Shown here: positions 1-9,996 of the stretch, one piece after another
Layout: each line of letters begins with the position of its first letter
Position numbering within the stretch: the first letter of the stretch is position 1
Source of the DNA: Pectobacterium polaris
GTDB lineage: Bacteria; Pseudomonadota; Gammaproteobacteria; Enterobacterales; Enterobacteriaceae
NCBI RefSeq assembly: GCF_002307355.1
Contig: NZ_CP017481.1
Location: 1,426,001-1,490,000, forward strand
DNA length: 64,000 bases
Reading direction: 5' to 3'
Made by a program: the position numbers and the translations under genes
Notes under the pieces: generated by a model
What the model was told of the DNA's origin: nothing
Database searches by the model: none
What the model saw: the letters and a program-made list of their open reading frames with translations, nothing else

Positions 1-3000
1 AAGTATAAGCGCCTGAAACACCGCGGTGTTATTTGTGAGAAGTGCGGCGTTGAAGTGACCCAGACTAAAGTGCGCCGTGAGCGTATGGGCCACATCGAGC
101 TGGCTTCTCCGACTGCGCACATTTGGTTCCTGAAGTCACTGCCTTCCCGTATCGGTTTGCTGTTGGATATGCCGCTGCGTGATATTGAGCGTGTGCTTTA
201 TTTTGAATCTTATGTCGTGGTTGAAGGCGGCATGACCAACCTTGAGCGCCGTCAGATCCTGACTGAAGAGCAGTATCTGGATGCGCTGGAAGAGTTTGGT
301 GATGAATTCGACGCGAAAATGGGCGCCGAAGCGATCCAGGCTCTGCTGAAGAATATGGATCTGGAGCAGGAATGCGAGCAGCTGCGTGAAGAGCTGACCG
401 AAACCAACTCCGAAACCAAACGTAAAAAGCTGACGAAGCGTATTAAACTGCTGGAAGCGTTCGTACAGTCTGGTAACAAGCCAGAGTGGATGATCCTGAC
501 CGTTCTGCCGGTACTGCCGCCAGATCTGCGTCCGTTGGTTCCGCTGGATGGCGGTCGTTTCGCGACTTCCGACCTGAACGATCTGTATCGTCGCGTGATC
601 AACCGTAACAACCGTTTGAAACGTCTGCTGGATCTGGCTGCGCCGGACATCATCGTACGTAACGAAAAACGTATGTTGCAGGAAGCGGTTGATGCCCTGC
701 TGGATAACGGCCGTCGCGGTCGTGCGATCACCGGTTCTAACAAACGTCCTCTGAAATCTTTGGCCGATATGATCAAAGGTAAGCAGGGTCGTTTCCGTCA
801 GAACCTGCTCGGTAAGCGTGTTGACTACTCCGGTCGTTCTGTAATCACCGTTGGTCCATACCTGCGTCTGCACCAGTGTGGCCTGCCGAAGAAAATGGCA
901 CTGGAGCTGTTCAAACCGTTCATCTACGGTAAGCTGGAACTGCGTGGTCTTGCTACCACCATTAAAGCCGCCAAGAAAATGGTTGAGCGTGAAGAAGCCG
1001 TCGTATGGGATATCCTGGACGAAGTCATCCGCGAACACCCGGTACTGCTGAACCGTGCACCAACACTGCACCGTTTGGGTATTCAGGCGTTTGAACCGGT
1101 ATTGATCGAAGGTAAAGCGATCCAGTTGCACCCACTGGTTTGTGCGGCCTATAACGCCGACTTCGACGGTGACCAAATGGCTGTACACGTACCGCTGACG
1201 CTGGAAGCCCAGCTGGAAGCGCGTGCGTTGATGATGTCGACCAACAACATCCTGTCCCCTGCGAATGGTGAGCCAATCATCGTTCCTTCTCAGGACGTGG
1301 TATTGGGTCTGTATTACATGACGCGTGACTGTGTTAACGCCAAAGGCGAAGGCATGGTGCTCACGGGTCCGAAAGAAGCTGAACGCGTTTATCGCGCCGG
1401 TCTGGCCTCTTTGCATGCGCGCGTTAAAGTGCGTATCACAGAAGAGATCAAGAGCATCGAAGGCGAGATCACGCATCAGACCTCGATTATTGATACGACT
1501 ATCGGCCGCGCCATCCTGTGGATGATCGTACCGAAAGGTCTGCCGTACTCGATCGTTAACCAGCCTCTGGGCAAGAAAGCGATCTCCAAAATGCTGAACA
1601 CCTGTTACCGCATTTTGGGTCTGAAACCGACAGTTATCTTCGCTGACCAGACTATGTACACCGGTTTTGCTTACGCGGCGCGCTCTGGTGCTTCCGTAGG
1701 TATCGATGACATGGTTATCCCGGAGAAAAAAGCCGAGATTATCGAAGAAGCAGAAACCGAAGTTGCCGAGATTCAGGAGCAGTTCCAGTCTGGTCTGGTT
1801 ACCGCGGGCGAACGCTATAACAAAGTGATCGATATCTGGGCAGCGGCGAACGAACGTGTTGCGAAAGCGATGATGGAAAACCTGTCCGTTGAGGATGTGG
1901 TTAACCGTGATGGCGTGGTTGAGCAGCAGGTTTCTTTCAACAGCATCTTTATGATGGCCGACTCCGGTGCGCGTGGTTCAGCAGCACAGATTCGTCAGTT
2001 GGCGGGTATGCGTGGTCTGATGGCGAAACCAGATGGTTCGATCATCGAGACACCAATTACCGCAAACTTCCGTGAAGGTCTGAACGTACTCCAGTACTTC
2101 ATCTCGACGCACGGTGCGCGTAAAGGTCTGGCGGATACCGCACTGAAAACAGCGAACTCCGGTTATCTGACTCGTCGTCTGGTTGACGTTGCGCAGGATC
2201 TGGTTGTGACCGAAGACGATTGTGGTACCCATGAAGGTATCATGATGACGCCGGTTATCGAGGGTGGTGATGTTAAAGAACCACTGCGTGAGCGCGTACT
2301 GGGTCGTGTAACGGCTGAAGACGTGATCAAACCGGGCACCGCGGACATTCTGGTTCCACGTAACACGCTGCTGAACGAGCAGTGGTGTGACATGTTGGAA
2401 GAGAACTCCGTTGACGCCGTTAAAGTACGTTCAGTAGTAAGCTGCGAAACCGACTTTGGCGTGTGCGCCAATTGCTACGGTCGCGATCTGGCTCGTGGTC
2501 ATATCATCAACAAAGGTGAGGCTATCGGGGTTATCGCGGCACAGTCCATCGGTGAGCCAGGTACACAGTTAACCATGCGTACGTTCCACATCGGTGGTGC
2601 GGCATCGCGTGCGGCTGCTGAGTCCAGCATTCAGGTGAAAAACAAAGGTAGCCTGAAACTGAGCAACGTGAAGTTCGTTATGAACAGCAACGGTAAATTG
2701 GTTATTACTTCACGTAATACCGAACTGAAACTGATCGACGAATTCGGACGCACGAAAGAAAGCTATAAAGTGCCTTACGGTGCAGTGATGGCGAAGGGGG
2801 ACGGCTCAGAAGTTGTCGGTGGCGAAACCGTCGCCAACTGGGACCCGCATACCATGCCAGTGGTGACCGAGGTAAGCGGTTTCATCCGCTTTGCTGATAT
2901 GATTGACGGTCAGACCATTACGCGCCAGACCGACGAACTGACTGGTTTGTCCTCTATCGTGGTTCTGGATAGCGCAGAGCGTACCGGTAGCGGTAAAGAC

Positions 3001-4005
3001 CTACGTCCAGCACTGAAAATCGTTGATGGCAAAGGTGAAGATGTACTGATCCCTGGTACTGATATGCCAGCTCAATACTTCCTGCCGGGTAAAACAATTG
3101 TTCAGCTGGAAGATGGGGTTCAGATTGGTGCCGGTGATACATTGGCGCGTCTCCCTCAGGAATCCAGTGGTACCAAGGACATTACCGGTGGTCTGCCACG
3201 CGTAGCCGACCTGTTCGAAGCCCGTCGTCCGAAAGAGCCGGCAATTCTGGCAGAGATCAGCGGTATCATTTCCTTCGGTAAAGAAACCAAAGGTAAGCGC
3301 CGTCTGGTAATTTCTCCGTTGGATGGCAGCGATGCTTACGAAGAGATGATTCCGAAATGGCGTCAGCTCAACGTGTTCGAAGGTGAAGTTGTGGAACGTG
3401 GTGACGTTGTTTCCGACGGCCCAGAGTCTCCGCACGATATCCTGCGTCTGCGTGGTGTACATGCAGTAACACGTTATATCACCAACGAAGTTCAGGAAGT
3501 TTACCGTCTGCAAGGCGTTAAGATTAACGATAAACACATCGAAGTTATCGTTCGTCAGATGTTGCGTAAAGGCACCATCGTTAGCGCAGGTGGCACGGAG
3601 TTCCTGGAAGGCGAACAGGCAGAATTCTCTCGCATCAAGATTGCTAACCGCCAGTTGGAAGCGGATGGCAAGATTACGGCAACGTTCAGCCGTGATCTGC
3701 TGGGTATCACCAAAGCATCTCTGGCGACTGAGTCCTTCATTTCTGCGGCATCGTTCCAGGAAACCACTCGCGTACTGACCGAAGCCGCTGTTGCTGGTAA
3801 GCGTGATGAACTGCGTGGCCTGAAAGAGAACGTTATCGTAGGTCGTCTGATCCCAGCGGGTACGGGTTATGCGTACCACCAGGATCGTATGCGCCGCCGT
3901 CAGGCGGGTGAAGCGCCAGTCGTGCCTCAGGTGAGTGCCGATGAAGCGTCTGCTAACCTGGCTGAACTGTTGAACGCAGGCTTTGGTAGCAGCGACGACG
4001 AATAA
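1..4005 (+). CDS. rpoC: DNA-directed RNA polymerase subunit beta' (5' end outside window)
   Basis: Largest catalytic subunit of RNA polymerase. The reading frame is open from base 1. The first codons fall inside the N-terminal zinc ribbon (ICEKCG gives its last two cysteines), so by comparison with the 1407-residue E. coli protein about 73 residues lie upstream. The catalytic Mg-binding motif [10 protein letters not shown] is encoded near 1150-1180. The second zinc site is visible as CGTHEG near 2221 and [11 protein letters not shown] near 2440-2475. The trigger-loop region ([19 protein letters not shown]) is near 2540-2600. The protein ends in an acidic tail, GSSDDE. It is presumably the distal gene of rpoBC, because a strong intrinsic terminator follows at once. 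The frame is intact and identification is certain. Confidence 0.99.
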   Translation, partial: KYKRLKHRGVICEKCGVEVTQTKVRRERMGHIELASPTAHIWFLKSLPSRIGLLLDMPLRDIERVLYFESYVVVEGGMTNLERRQILTEEQYLDALEEFGDEFDAKMGAEAIQALLKNMDLEQECEQLREELTETNSETKRKKLTKRIKLLEAFVQSGNKPEWMILTVLPVLPPDLRPLVPLDGGRFATSDLNDLYRRVINRNNRLKRLLDLAAPDIIVRNEKRMLQEAVDALLDNGRRGRAITGSNKRPLKSLADMIKGKQGRFRQNLLGKRVDYSGRSVITVGPYLRLHQCGLPKKMALELFKPFIYGKLELRGLATTIKAAKKMVEREEAVVWDILDEVIREHPVLLNRAPTLHRLGIQAFEPVLIEGKAIQLHPLVCAAYNADFDGDQMAVHVPLTLEAQLEARALMMSTNNILSPANGEPIIVPSQDVVLGLYYMTRDCVNAKGEGMVLTGPKEAERVYRAGLASLHARVKVRITEEIKSIEGEITHQTSIIDTTIGRAILWMIVPKGLPYSIVNQPLGKKAISKMLNTCYRILGLKPTVIFADQTMYTGFAYAARSGASVGIDDMVIPEKKAEIIEEAETEVAEIQEQFQSGLVTAGERYNKVIDIWAAANERVAKAMMENLSVEDVVNRDGVVEQQVSFNSIFMMADSGARGSAAQIRQLAGMRGLMAKPDGSIIETPITANFREGLNVLQYFISTHGARKGLADTALKTANSGYLTRRLVDVAQDLVVTEDDCGTHEGIMMTPVIEGGDVKEPLRERVLGRVTAEDVIKPGTADILVPRNTLLNEQWCDMLEENSVDAVKVRSVVSCETDFGVCANCYGRDLARGHIINKGEAIGVIAAQSIGEPGTQLTMRTFHIGGAASRAAAESSIQVKNKGSLKLSNVKFVMNSNGKLVITSRNTELKLIDEFGRTKESYKVPYGAVMAKGDGSEVVGGETVANWDPHTMPVVTEVSGFIRFADMIDGQTITRQTDELTGLSSIVVLDSAERTGSGKDLRPALKIVDGKGEDVLIPGTDMPAQYFLPGKTIVQLEDGVQIGAGDTLARLPQESSGTKDITGGLPRVADLFEARRPKEPAILAEISGIISFGKETKGKRRLVISPLDGSDAYEEMIPKWRQLNVFEGEVVERGDVVSDGPESPHDILRLRGVHAVTRYITNEVQEVYRLQGVKINDKHIEVIVRQMLRKGTIVSAGGTEFLEGEQAEFSRIKIANRQLEADGKITATFSRDLLGITKASLATESFISAASFQETTRVLTEAAVAGKRDELRGLKENVIVGRLIPAGTGYAYHQDRMRRRQAGEAPVVPQVSADEASANLAELLNAGFGSSDDE

Positions 4006-4042
4006 GTCTTTTTGCGCTGCGCTATCATGCGGTAAATAACAG

Positions 4043-4073
4043 AAACCCCGACTATTATGGTCGGGGTTTTTTT
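4043..4073 (+). terminator. rpoC intrinsic terminator
   Basis: A GC-rich stem (ACCCCGAC paired with GTCGGGGT, 7-nt loop) is followed by seven T residues, 38 bases after the rpoC stop codon. This is a textbook rho-independent terminator closing the rpoBC transcript. Confidence 0.95.
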
Positions 4074-4079
4074 ATGGCT

Positions 4080-4287
4080 GCTTCCCTGCGGACGACCTGT
4101 CGCAAGCGATGTTAAAAATTTATGGAAGGCGTCCTTGCCTTCCACCCTAGCGGGCCAACGCTGTGCGTTGTTATAAAACGCTCCCTGCGTTTTATTTCTT
4201 CCTGAAATTTTTTATAGCGCACATCCCTGTGCACTACCTAAAGGCCGTCGCAAGCGACGTTAAAAATTTCTTCCTGAAATTTTTTGT
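4080..4287. repeat. cluster of small palindromes (REP/mini-hairpin array)
   Basis: The rpoC-shiA gap is packed with short inverted repeats: GGAAGGC/GCCTTCC, CAACGC/GCGTTG, AAAACGC/GCGTTTT, GCGCA/TGTGC, CGTCGC/GCGACG and AAATTTC/GAAATTT. Several have TCCCTG- or TTCCT-type loops. A 23-base unit starting GTCGCAAGCGA occurs at 4099-4121 and again at 4247-4269 with one mismatch. The 20 bases at 4194-4213 recur exactly at 4266-4285. This looks like an intergenic palindromic repeat family. Function is unknown; folding or processing of RNA, or simple repeat proliferation, are possible. Confidence 0.75.
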
Positions 4288-4323
4288 TGTACAGTAGTGT
4301 AAAGTAAATAGAACGGAACCGAC

Positions 4324-5721
4324 ATGGACACCTCAACTACGCCAACACTCTCACAGCCTGGCGGCTCATTACCTCAGCAAGATGACTCACTTTCTTCTGA
4401 TAAAACCCTACAAACACAGTCAGTAAGCCATTCTCCACATCGAGCAAAACGCGCAGCATGGGGCAGTTTTGTGGGAGCTGTTGTTGACTGGTACGATTTC
4501 TTGCTGTACGGAATTGTTGCCGCTCTTGTATTTAATACCGAATTTTTCCCACAAATTAGCCCGACGATGGGGACGCTGGCGGCATTTGGTACCTTCGGCG
4601 TTGGTTTCCTGTTCCGACCGCTAGGCGGCATGGTGTTTGGTCACTTCGGCGATAAGCTGGGCCGTAAACGAATGTTGATGATCACAGTCTGGATGATGGG
4701 CATTTCTACTGCGTTGATTGGCCTGTTGCCGTCGTTTGATTCGATTGGCTGGTGGGCACCCGTGTTGCTGGTGACGCTGCGTGCAATTCAGGGATTTGCG
4801 GTTGGTGGCGAATGGGGCGGGGCTGCGCTGTTGGCGGTAGAAAACGCGCCGAAGAAGAAGAAAGCTTTTTACAGCAGCGGTGTACAGGTTGGCTTTGGGG
4901 TCGGGTTGTTGCTAGCCACTGGGTCGGTCTCGGTGGTGAGCAATTTGACGACCAATGAAGAATTTACTACCTGGGGCTGGCGTCTGCCGTTCTTATTCAG
5001 CCTGATTCTGGTGGCTATCGCCTGGTGGGTACGTAACGGGATGGATGAGTCTCAGGAATTTGAGGCTAATAAAACGCTGGGTGAAAGAGCAAACAAATTG
5101 CGTTCGTTCCCTATCATGGAAGCACTTCGCCAGCACCCGAAGGCATTCCTGCTGATCATTGCGCTACGGCTTGGCGAGTTGCTAACGATGTATATCGTCA
5201 CCGCGTTTGCCCTCAACTATTCCACGACCCATCTTGGTCTATCGCGAGATATTTTCCTGAATATCGGGCTGCTGGTGGGTGCGATCAGCTGCGTGTCTAT
5301 TCCTTTCTTTGCCTATCTGGCGGATAGCTTTGGCCGCCGCCGTATCTATGTTACCGGTGCGCTTATTGGGGCCGTGAGTGCGGTGCCATTCTTTATGGCG
5401 CTGGAAAGCCATAACACGCTGATGATTCTGTTCTTTGCCATCATGCTGGCGAATATTGCTCACGACATGATTGTTAGCGTACAGCAGCCGATGTTTACCG
5501 AGCTATTTGGTACGGCGTACCGCTATAGCGGGGCGGGTGTGGGTTATCAGGTCGCCAGCGTGGTTGGCGGTGGGTTTACGCCTTTTATCGCCGTTCTGCT
5601 GGTACAGTTTATGGATGGTTCATGGCATGCGGTGGCAGCTTATCTTGCCATTGGCTGCTTACTCTCGGCGATTGTCGGGATGCGGATGAAGGCAACATCG
5701 TCGGACGCCTTGCCTGACTAA
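4324..5721 (+). CDS. shiA: shikimate:H+ symporter, MFS metabolite:H+ symporter family
   Basis: Inner-membrane permease of 465 residues with about 12 hydrophobic segments. It closely follows the E. coli ShiA pattern as recalled: DWYDFLLYGI in TM1, RPLGGMVFGHFGDKLGRKR at the TM2-3 loop, GEWGGAALLAVENAPKKKK around TM5, and ANIAHDM with QQPMFTELFG in the C-terminal half. The family imports shikimate with protons and would feed the aromatic pathway; shikimate is abundant in plant tissue, which suits a plant-associated host (inference). About 40 residues at the N terminus are Ser/Thr/Gln-rich and hydrophilic. A GGAAC element precedes the ATG at 4324. It is monocistronic between the rpoC terminator and a hairpin at 5747. 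Confidence 0.88.
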   Translation: MDTSTTPTLSQPGGSLPQQDDSLSSDKTLQTQSVSHSPHRAKRAAWGSFVGAVVDWYDFLLYGIVAALVFNTEFFPQISPTMGTLAAFGTFGVGFLFRPLGGMVFGHFGDKLGRKRMLMITVWMMGISTALIGLLPSFDSIGWWAPVLLVTLRAIQGFAVGGEWGGAALLAVENAPKKKKAFYSSGVQVGFGVGLLLATGSVSVVSNLTTNEEFTTWGWRLPFLFSLILVAIAWWVRNGMDESQEFEANKTLGERANKLRSFPIMEALRQHPKAFLLIIALRLGELLTMYIVTAFALNYSTTHLGLSRDIFLNIGLLVGAISCVSIPFFAYLADSFGRRRIYVTGALIGAVSAVPFFMALESHNTLMILFFAIMLANIAHDMIVSVQQPMFTELFGTAYRYSGAGVGYQVASVVGGGFTPFIAVLLVQFMDGSWHAVAAYLAIGCLLSAIVGMRMKATSSDALPD

Positions 5722-5746
5722 CCTCTTACACTTCACCTATCTTGCG

Positions 5747-5777
5747 TGCCGATACCGATGCAAAGTCTGTATCGGCA
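5747..5777. terminator. hairpin downstream of shiA, possible terminator
   Basis: Perfect 9-bp arms TGCCGATAC and GTATCGGCA with a 13-nt loop sit 26 bases after the shiA stop. The run TTTTTTT follows only about 13 bases later, so termination efficiency is uncertain. The GCCGATAC/GTATCGGC arms recur in the hairpin at 7638-7670. On the minus strand it also lies just beyond the DUF1127 gene end (5820), so it may serve convergent transcripts. Confidence 0.6.
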
Positions 5778-5819
5778 CATCTTTACTGTTTTTTTAGTCT
5801 ACTGTTTTGTGTTGTGGCG

Positions 5820-6011
5820 CTATCTGAACCGATCGAGATCGCTTCTTTTCAGTCCGATATCCTTGAGTCCGTCATCGCTCATATTTTTTAGTATCTTCAA
5901 CGTTTGCGCTCTTGCCCGCCAGGCTTTCCACAAGCGGTACGGCAAAATCAGCATGAGCCAAAACGGTGACTCGCGGAACGGTTTTTGTGATCGATTCTCA
6001 TGAAATTCCAT
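5820..6011 (-). CDS. DUF1127 family small protein
   Basis: A 63-residue basic protein whose C-terminal half carries the DUF1127 signature: hydrophobic and aromatic PYRLWKAWRARAQT, then LKNMSDDGLKDIGLKRSDLDR. This YjiS-like domain is short, Arg-rich and ends near the protein C terminus, as seen here. Members of the family in other bacteria have been linked to RNA metabolism and stress or phosphate responses, but no function can be assigned here. The ATG at 6011 has a GGGGGAAAA purine tract in front. It is transcribed divergently from the MocR-type regulator and shares a 173-bp control region with it. Confidence 0.85.
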   Translation of the reverse strand: MEFHENRSQKPFRESPFWLMLILPYRLWKAWRARAQTLKILKNMSDDGLKDIGLKRSDLDRFR

Positions 6012-6064
6012 ATTTTCCCCCTCGCCAGTGAATGATCGCTATGATGAGGCGAAAGGTATTTTCA

Positions 6065-6147
6065 ATACAGATGCAAAAAATCCATTTTTTTAGCATACAG
6101 ATTGTGTGATATTGCATCTGAATGGTGATTTTTAGTTGAATCTGTAC
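6065..6147. promoter_or_regulatory. probable MocR operator region with repeated ACAGAT motifs
   Basis: The divergent DUF1127/MocR intergenic region contains a 9-bp inverted repeat, CAGATGCAA (6068-6076) and TTGCATCTG (6112-6120). A second ATACAGATT (6095-6103) is mirrored imperfectly by AATCTGTAC (6139-6147). MocR and PdxR regulators commonly bind mixed direct and inverted repeats beside their own gene, so this is the best candidate operator. Assignment is inferred from position and symmetry only. Confidence 0.55.
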
Positions 6148-6184
6148 TGGTTACCGCTGTGAATCTTGATAGGGAATGATACTG

Positions 6185-7621
6185 ATGACGCGTTATCAAC
6201 ACCTGGCTGGGCTGTTAGAGCAACGGATCGAACAAGGTTTGTACCAAAGCGGAGAACGTCTGCCTTCTGTGCGGGCGTTGAGTACAGAACATGGTGTGAG
6301 CATCAGTACCGTACAGCAAGCCTATCATCTGCTGGAAACCCGACAGTTGATTATGCCGCAGCCGCGTTCGGGATATTTTGTCGCGCCGCGTAAGGCAACG
6401 CCACCCGTCCCCGCGCTGACGCGTCCTGCTCAACGTCCGGTTGAGATCACGCAGTGGGAATCAGTGCTGGAGTTGGTGAATGTGCGTCTGGAAACCAACG
6501 TGCTGAAATTTGGCAGTGGAATGCCGGATGTGAGCCAGCCGACCATCAAACCACTGTGGAAAGAGATGAGTCGCCTCTGCCAATATCAGGATCCTCGGGT
6601 CTTACAATATGACAGCGTATATGGCGTGCCTGCGTTGCGTGAACAGATTGCCCGCCTTACCGTCGACTGCGGCTGCCAGCTGACTCAGGATGATATTGTG
6701 ATCACTACCGGATGTCAGGAAGCCTTATTTGTTGCCGTCCGCGCCGTTTGTCAGCCCGGCGACATCGTGGCCGTTGAGTCACCGGCTTTTCCGGGCACGA
6801 TGCAGATCCTCCGTGGGATGGATATCAAAGCGATCGAGATCCCGACTGACTCGGTGACGGGGATCAGCCTTGAAGCGTTAAGACTGGCGCTGGATCAGTG
6901 GCCGATCAAAGCGGTGCTTCTGGTGCCAAGCTGTAACAATCCGCTTGGCTTCATCATGCCTGACGCCCGTAAAAAATCGCTGGTGACGTTGGCGCAGCAT
7001 TTTGATATCGCGATTATTGAAGATGATGCCTATGGCGAGCTGGCCTATGAATATCCGCGTCCCCGCGCGATAAAATCATTTGATGAAGATGGGCGTGTAC
7101 TGTTGTGCAGTTCTTTTTCAAAGAACCTGGCACCCGGTTTGCGCGTCGGCTGGATCGCCCCAGGGCGCTATCTGGAACGTGTGATCCATACAAAATACAT
7201 CAGCACGGGATCGACCGTGGTACAGCCCCAGCTAGCCGTGGCGGAATTTATTCGTAACGGACACTATCAGCCTCATTTACGCCGTATGCGCGCTCAGTAC
7301 AAAGCGAATCTGGATACGTTTACCTGCTGGGTACGTGAGTATTTTCCATCCAATATTTGTGTGAGTCGCCCGCAAGGTGGCTTTCTGATGTGGATTGAGC
7401 TACCCGAATATTTTGATTCGCTCAAACTCAGCCGTGAGGTCAGAAAAGCGGGCATACAGATCGCCGCGGGTTCGCTCTTCTCCGCCTCAGGAAAATACCG
7501 CAATTGTCTTCGACTCAATTATGCCAATCGCTTCACAGAAGAGATGAGGGAAGGGTTGCGCATCGTGGGCAGTGAAATCGCGAAGATGATGCACACTTTT
7601 CCTGACCAGAACGTAACCTGA
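6185..7621 (+). CDS. MocR-type (GntR-wHTH / PLP aminotransferase-fold) transcriptional regulator
   Basis: Residues about 1-70 form a GntR winged helix (GERLPSVRALSTEHGVSIST, then QQAYHLLETRQLI). A fold-type I aminotransferase domain follows with YGVPALREQIA, TTGCQEALFVAV, SCNNPLG, IIEDDAYGEL and the PLP-lysine motif SSFSKNLAPGLRVGW. The arrangement defines the MocR/PdxR/GabR family, which usually senses PLP or amino compounds. An in-frame ATG lies 9 bases upstream (6176), but the AGGGA element at 6171-6175 is correctly spaced only for 6185. The length, 478 aa, is typical. Target genes are not apparent; DUF1127 (divergent) is the nearest candidate. Confidence 0.88.
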   Translation: MTRYQHLAGLLEQRIEQGLYQSGERLPSVRALSTEHGVSISTVQQAYHLLETRQLIMPQPRSGYFVAPRKATPPVPALTRPAQRPVEITQWESVLELVNVRLETNVLKFGSGMPDVSQPTIKPLWKEMSRLCQYQDPRVLQYDSVYGVPALREQIARLTVDCGCQLTQDDIVITTGCQEALFVAVRAVCQPGDIVAVESPAFPGTMQILRGMDIKAIEIPTDSVTGISLEALRLALDQWPIKAVLLVPSCNNPLGFIMPDARKKSLVTLAQHFDIAIIEDDAYGELAYEYPRPRAIKSFDEDGRVLLCSSFSKNLAPGLRVGWIAPGRYLERVIHTKYISTGSTVVQPQLAVAEFIRNGHYQPHLRRMRAQYKANLDTFTCWVREYFPSNICVSRPQGGFLMWIELPEYFDSLKLSREVRKAGIQIAAGSLFSASGKYRNCLRLNYANRFTEEMREGLRIVGSEIAKMMHTFPDQNVT

Positions 7622-7637
7622 TTAATTTTAAGGAAGG

Positions 7638-7670
7638 GCCGATACGGGTAAGGATAAGCCCCGTATCGGC
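7638..7670. terminator. hairpin between the MocR gene and thiH
   Basis: Arms GCCGATACGGG and CCCGTATCGGC (11 bp) with an 11-nt loop lie 17 bases after the MocR stop. No T-tract follows on either strand, so it could be a weak terminator or a palindromic repeat. It shares its GCCGATAC core with the hairpin at 5747-5777. The remaining sequence up to the thiH stop at 7891 shows no supported gene. Confidence 0.5.
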
Positions 7671-7890
7671 GGGTTGATGTGCAGAGTCGATAAGTAGCAA
7701 ACGGCTCCGGCCAGCAAGCTCTGTCATCATGCTCAGGCTTGCCAACGACGCTACTGTATTCTTCGTCGAAGGCCGTGACGATAGGCTGAATGTCATCTTG
7801 CGCGGCGCTATCCTGAGAATATTGCCTTCCGTGTAATTCTCATTCCGGCCTGCGAGCCGCTTCGCAAATTAGGCATATCGCCACGGTTTG

Positions 7891-9012
7891 CTACCGACCC
7901 AAATAACCGTCCCAGTCTTTCCATACGGGCTGGAGACCTGCACGTATGATGGCCTGCGCCACCTCTTCAGGGCGCCGCGAGTCATGCGGTGAAAACTGTT
8001 CCAGTTCAGGATGGTCGTCGGCGTAGCCACCCGGCTGGGTCTTGGAAAATGCGCTGACGTTGTTAATCGCGATAGGAATGGCATGATCGCGAAAGAAAGG
8101 TGATTCGCGCGTGGACAGCGACAGCTCAATGTCCGGTGACAGCAACCGGAATGCGCAAATCACCTGCATGAGCTGCGCTTCATCCATGAGTGACGCCGGT
8201 TCAATGCCGCCCGCACAGGGGCGCAGACGAGGGAACGAGATAGAATAACGGCTCTGCCAGTAGCGCTGTTGTAAGTGCAGTAGGTGTTCCGCCACCATGT
8301 AGCAGTCGGTGCGCCAGCTATTGGACAGACCGATTAAGGCACCTAGCCCGATCTTGTCGATCCCCGCACGACCGAGTCGATCCGGTGTGGCGAGTCGCCA
8401 GTGGAAATCCTGTTTTTGTCCTTTGAGATGGTGCAGCTGGTAGGTCGCCGGATGATAGGTTTCCTGATAGACCATCACGCCATCCAGACCTAGTGCTTTT
8501 AATTCGGCGTACTCGTCCTGCGACAAGGGTTGAACTTCAATCATCAGCGAACTGAAGAGCGGTCGGATCAGCGGAAAAACGCGACGAAAATAATCCATGC
8601 CTACTTTACGCTGGTGTTCGCCGGTCACGAGCAACAGGTGTTCAAACCCCAGTTCCTTGATAGCGGCGCATTCACGCAGGATCTCTGCCTCATCCAACGT
8701 TTTTCGCTTGATGTGGTTACTCATCGAAAAGCCGCAGTAGGTGCAGTCGTTGGAGCACAGGTTGGACAGATACAGCGGTACATAAAAGCTTACCGTATTG
8801 CCGAAACGCTGTCGGGTGAGCTGCTGCGCCCGTTGCGCCAGCGGTTCCAGATACGCACTGGCGGCAGGTGAAATGAGCGCCATAAAATCGTCGCGCGTCA
8901 GGTGTGGTGCAGCAAGCGCTCGTTCAACATCGCGTGCGGTTTTACCGTTGATGCGCAGCGTTAGGTCATCCCAGTCGAGCTGTTCCCAGACGGTTTGAAA
9001 GTCGGCGTTCAT
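7891..9012 (-). CDS. thiH: 2-iminoacetate synthase (tyrosine lyase), thiazole synthesis
   Basis: Radical-SAM enzyme cleaving tyrosine to dehydroglycine (2-iminoacetate) and p-cresol, which supplies the C-N unit of the thiamine thiazole. The iron-sulfur cluster ligands are visible in [10 protein letters not shown] around residue 85, in the CxxxCxxC order, followed by [10 protein letters not shown] and the GLGALIGL barrel motif. Length is 373 aa, against 377 in E. coli. It is the last gene of thiCEFSGH; its ATG overlaps the thiG stop by four bases (ATGA at 9009-9012), implying coupled translation. It is intact. Confidence 0.97.
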   Translation of the reverse strand: MNADFQTVWEQLDWDDLTLRINGKTARDVERALAAPHLTRDDFMALISPAASAYLEPLAQRAQQLTRQRFGNTVSFYVPLYLSNLCSNDCTYCGFSMSNHIKRKTLDEAEILRECAAIKELGFEHLLLVTGEHQRKVGMDYFRRVFPLIRPLFSSLMIEVQPLSQDEYAELKALGLDGVMVYQETYHPATYQLHHLKGQKQDFHWRLATPDRLGRAGIDKIGLGALIGLSNSWRTDCYMVAEHLLHLQQRYWQSRYSISFPRLRPCAGGIEPASLMDEAQLMQVICAFRLLSPDIELSLSTRESPFFRDHAIPIAINNVSAFSKTQPGGYADDHPELEQFSPHDSRRPEEVAQAIIRAGLQPVWKDWDGYLGR

Positions 9013-9794
9013 CGCTCTGTCCCTTCCGTTTGCTGATGCAGAAAACCAGTGAGCGGGCTGGTGGCGCTGGCGACAAACTGCTTACTTCCCAGACCAGCCT
9101 GACGAGCAAGCCCACCAGCATCGACTGCCAGCCGGAATGCCTGTGCCATCGCCACGGGATCGCGGGCAACGGCGATGGCCGTGTTGACCAGAACGGCATC
9201 CGCCCCCATTTCCAGTGCATCAGCCGCATGGCTGGGCGCGCCAATGCCCGCATCGACAATCACCGGAATGCGAGCCTGTTCGATGATGATGCGCAGAAAA
9301 TCACGCGTTTGCAGTCCCTGATTGGAGCCGATCGGTGCGCCCAGCGGCATCACCGCCGCGCAGCCGACTTCTTCCAGCCGTTTGCACAGTACCGGGTCGG
9401 CACCGCAGTAGGGCAGCACCGTGAATCCCTCTTTTATCAGCTGTTCGGCGGCCTTCAGGGTTTCGATAGGGTCGGGCAGCAGGTATTTCACATCGGGGTG
9501 AATCTCCAGCTTCAGCCAGCGGGTGCCCAGCGCTTCTCGCGCCAGTCGGGCTGCAAAAATGGCCTCGTCTGCGGTTTTGGCACCCGACGTATTCGGCAGC
9601 AGTTTAACGCCGAGCTGGCGTAGCGGGGCGAGAATGGCGTCGTTGCCGCCGTTCAGGTCAACGCGTTTCATCGCCATGGTGACTAACTGCGATCCAGAAG
9701 CCTCAAGTGCTGCCAGCATCAGTTCTGGCGTGGCGAATTTCCCGGTGCCGGTCAGCAGCCGTGAAGTGAATGTCGTATCGGCAATGTGCAGCAT
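9009..9794 (-). CDS. thiG: thiazole synthase
   Basis: TIM-barrel enzyme that condenses deoxyxylulose-5-phosphate, 2-iminoacetate and ThiS-thiocarboxylate sulfur into thiazole phosphate. The Schiff-base lysine motif is [16 protein letters not shown] near residue 95. Phosphate-binding elements [10 protein letters not shown] and [20 protein letters not shown] follow. The length, 261 aa, is close to the usual 256. It works with ThiH, whose gene overlaps its 3' end, and begins one base after the end of thiS. Confidence 0.97.
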   Translation of the reverse strand: MLHIADTTFTSRLLTGTGKFATPELMLAALEASGSQLVTMAMKRVDLNGGNDAILAPLRQLGVKLLPNTSGAKTADEAIFAARLAREALGTRWLKLEIHPDVKYLLPDPIETLKAAEQLIKEGFTVLPYCGADPVLCKRLEEVGCAAVMPLGAPIGSNQGLQTRDFLRIIIEQARIPVIVDAGIGAPSHAADALEMGADAVLVNTAIAVARDPVAMAQAFRLAVDAGGLARQAGLGSKQFVASATSPLTGFLHQQTEGTER

Positions 9795-9795
9795 G

Positions 9796-9996
9796 TCATC
9801 CTCCCGCTATTGCCTGAAAAAGCAAAATATCATCACCGTTTTGCACCTGGTGCTGTGACCAGTTGGCGTGCGGGATAATGGTTTGGTTGATAGCCAAGGC
9901 TGTGCCAGGCTGGAGCCGATTGATCTGGCTCAGCAGCGCCTCAACCGTGATGGCCTCTGGGCATTCAAAGGGCTCATCATTCAACGTGATTTTCAT
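9796..9996 (-). CDS. thiS: ThiS sulfur-carrier protein
   Basis: A 66-residue beta-grasp ubiquitin-like carrier that starts [11 protein letters not shown] and ends in the required Gly-Gly (AIAGG). The C-terminal glycine is adenylated by ThiF and converted to a thiocarboxylate that delivers sulfur to ThiG. A longer frame to 10020 is open, but the ATG at 9996 overlaps the thiF stop (ATGA, 9993-9996) and matches the family length, so it is chosen. Confidence 0.95.
   Translation of the reverse strand: MKITLNDEPFECPEAITVEALLSQINRLQPGTALAINQTIIPHANWSQHQVQNGDDILLFQAIAGG

Noticed and set aside
136..1476. 446-codon open frame antisense to rpoC
   Set aside because: It mirrors the codon structure of rpoC, has no ribosome-binding site or recognisable domain, and rpoC is certain.
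3001..3879. 292-codon open frame antisense to rpoC
   Set aside because: Shadow of the highly conserved, codon-biased rpoC frame.
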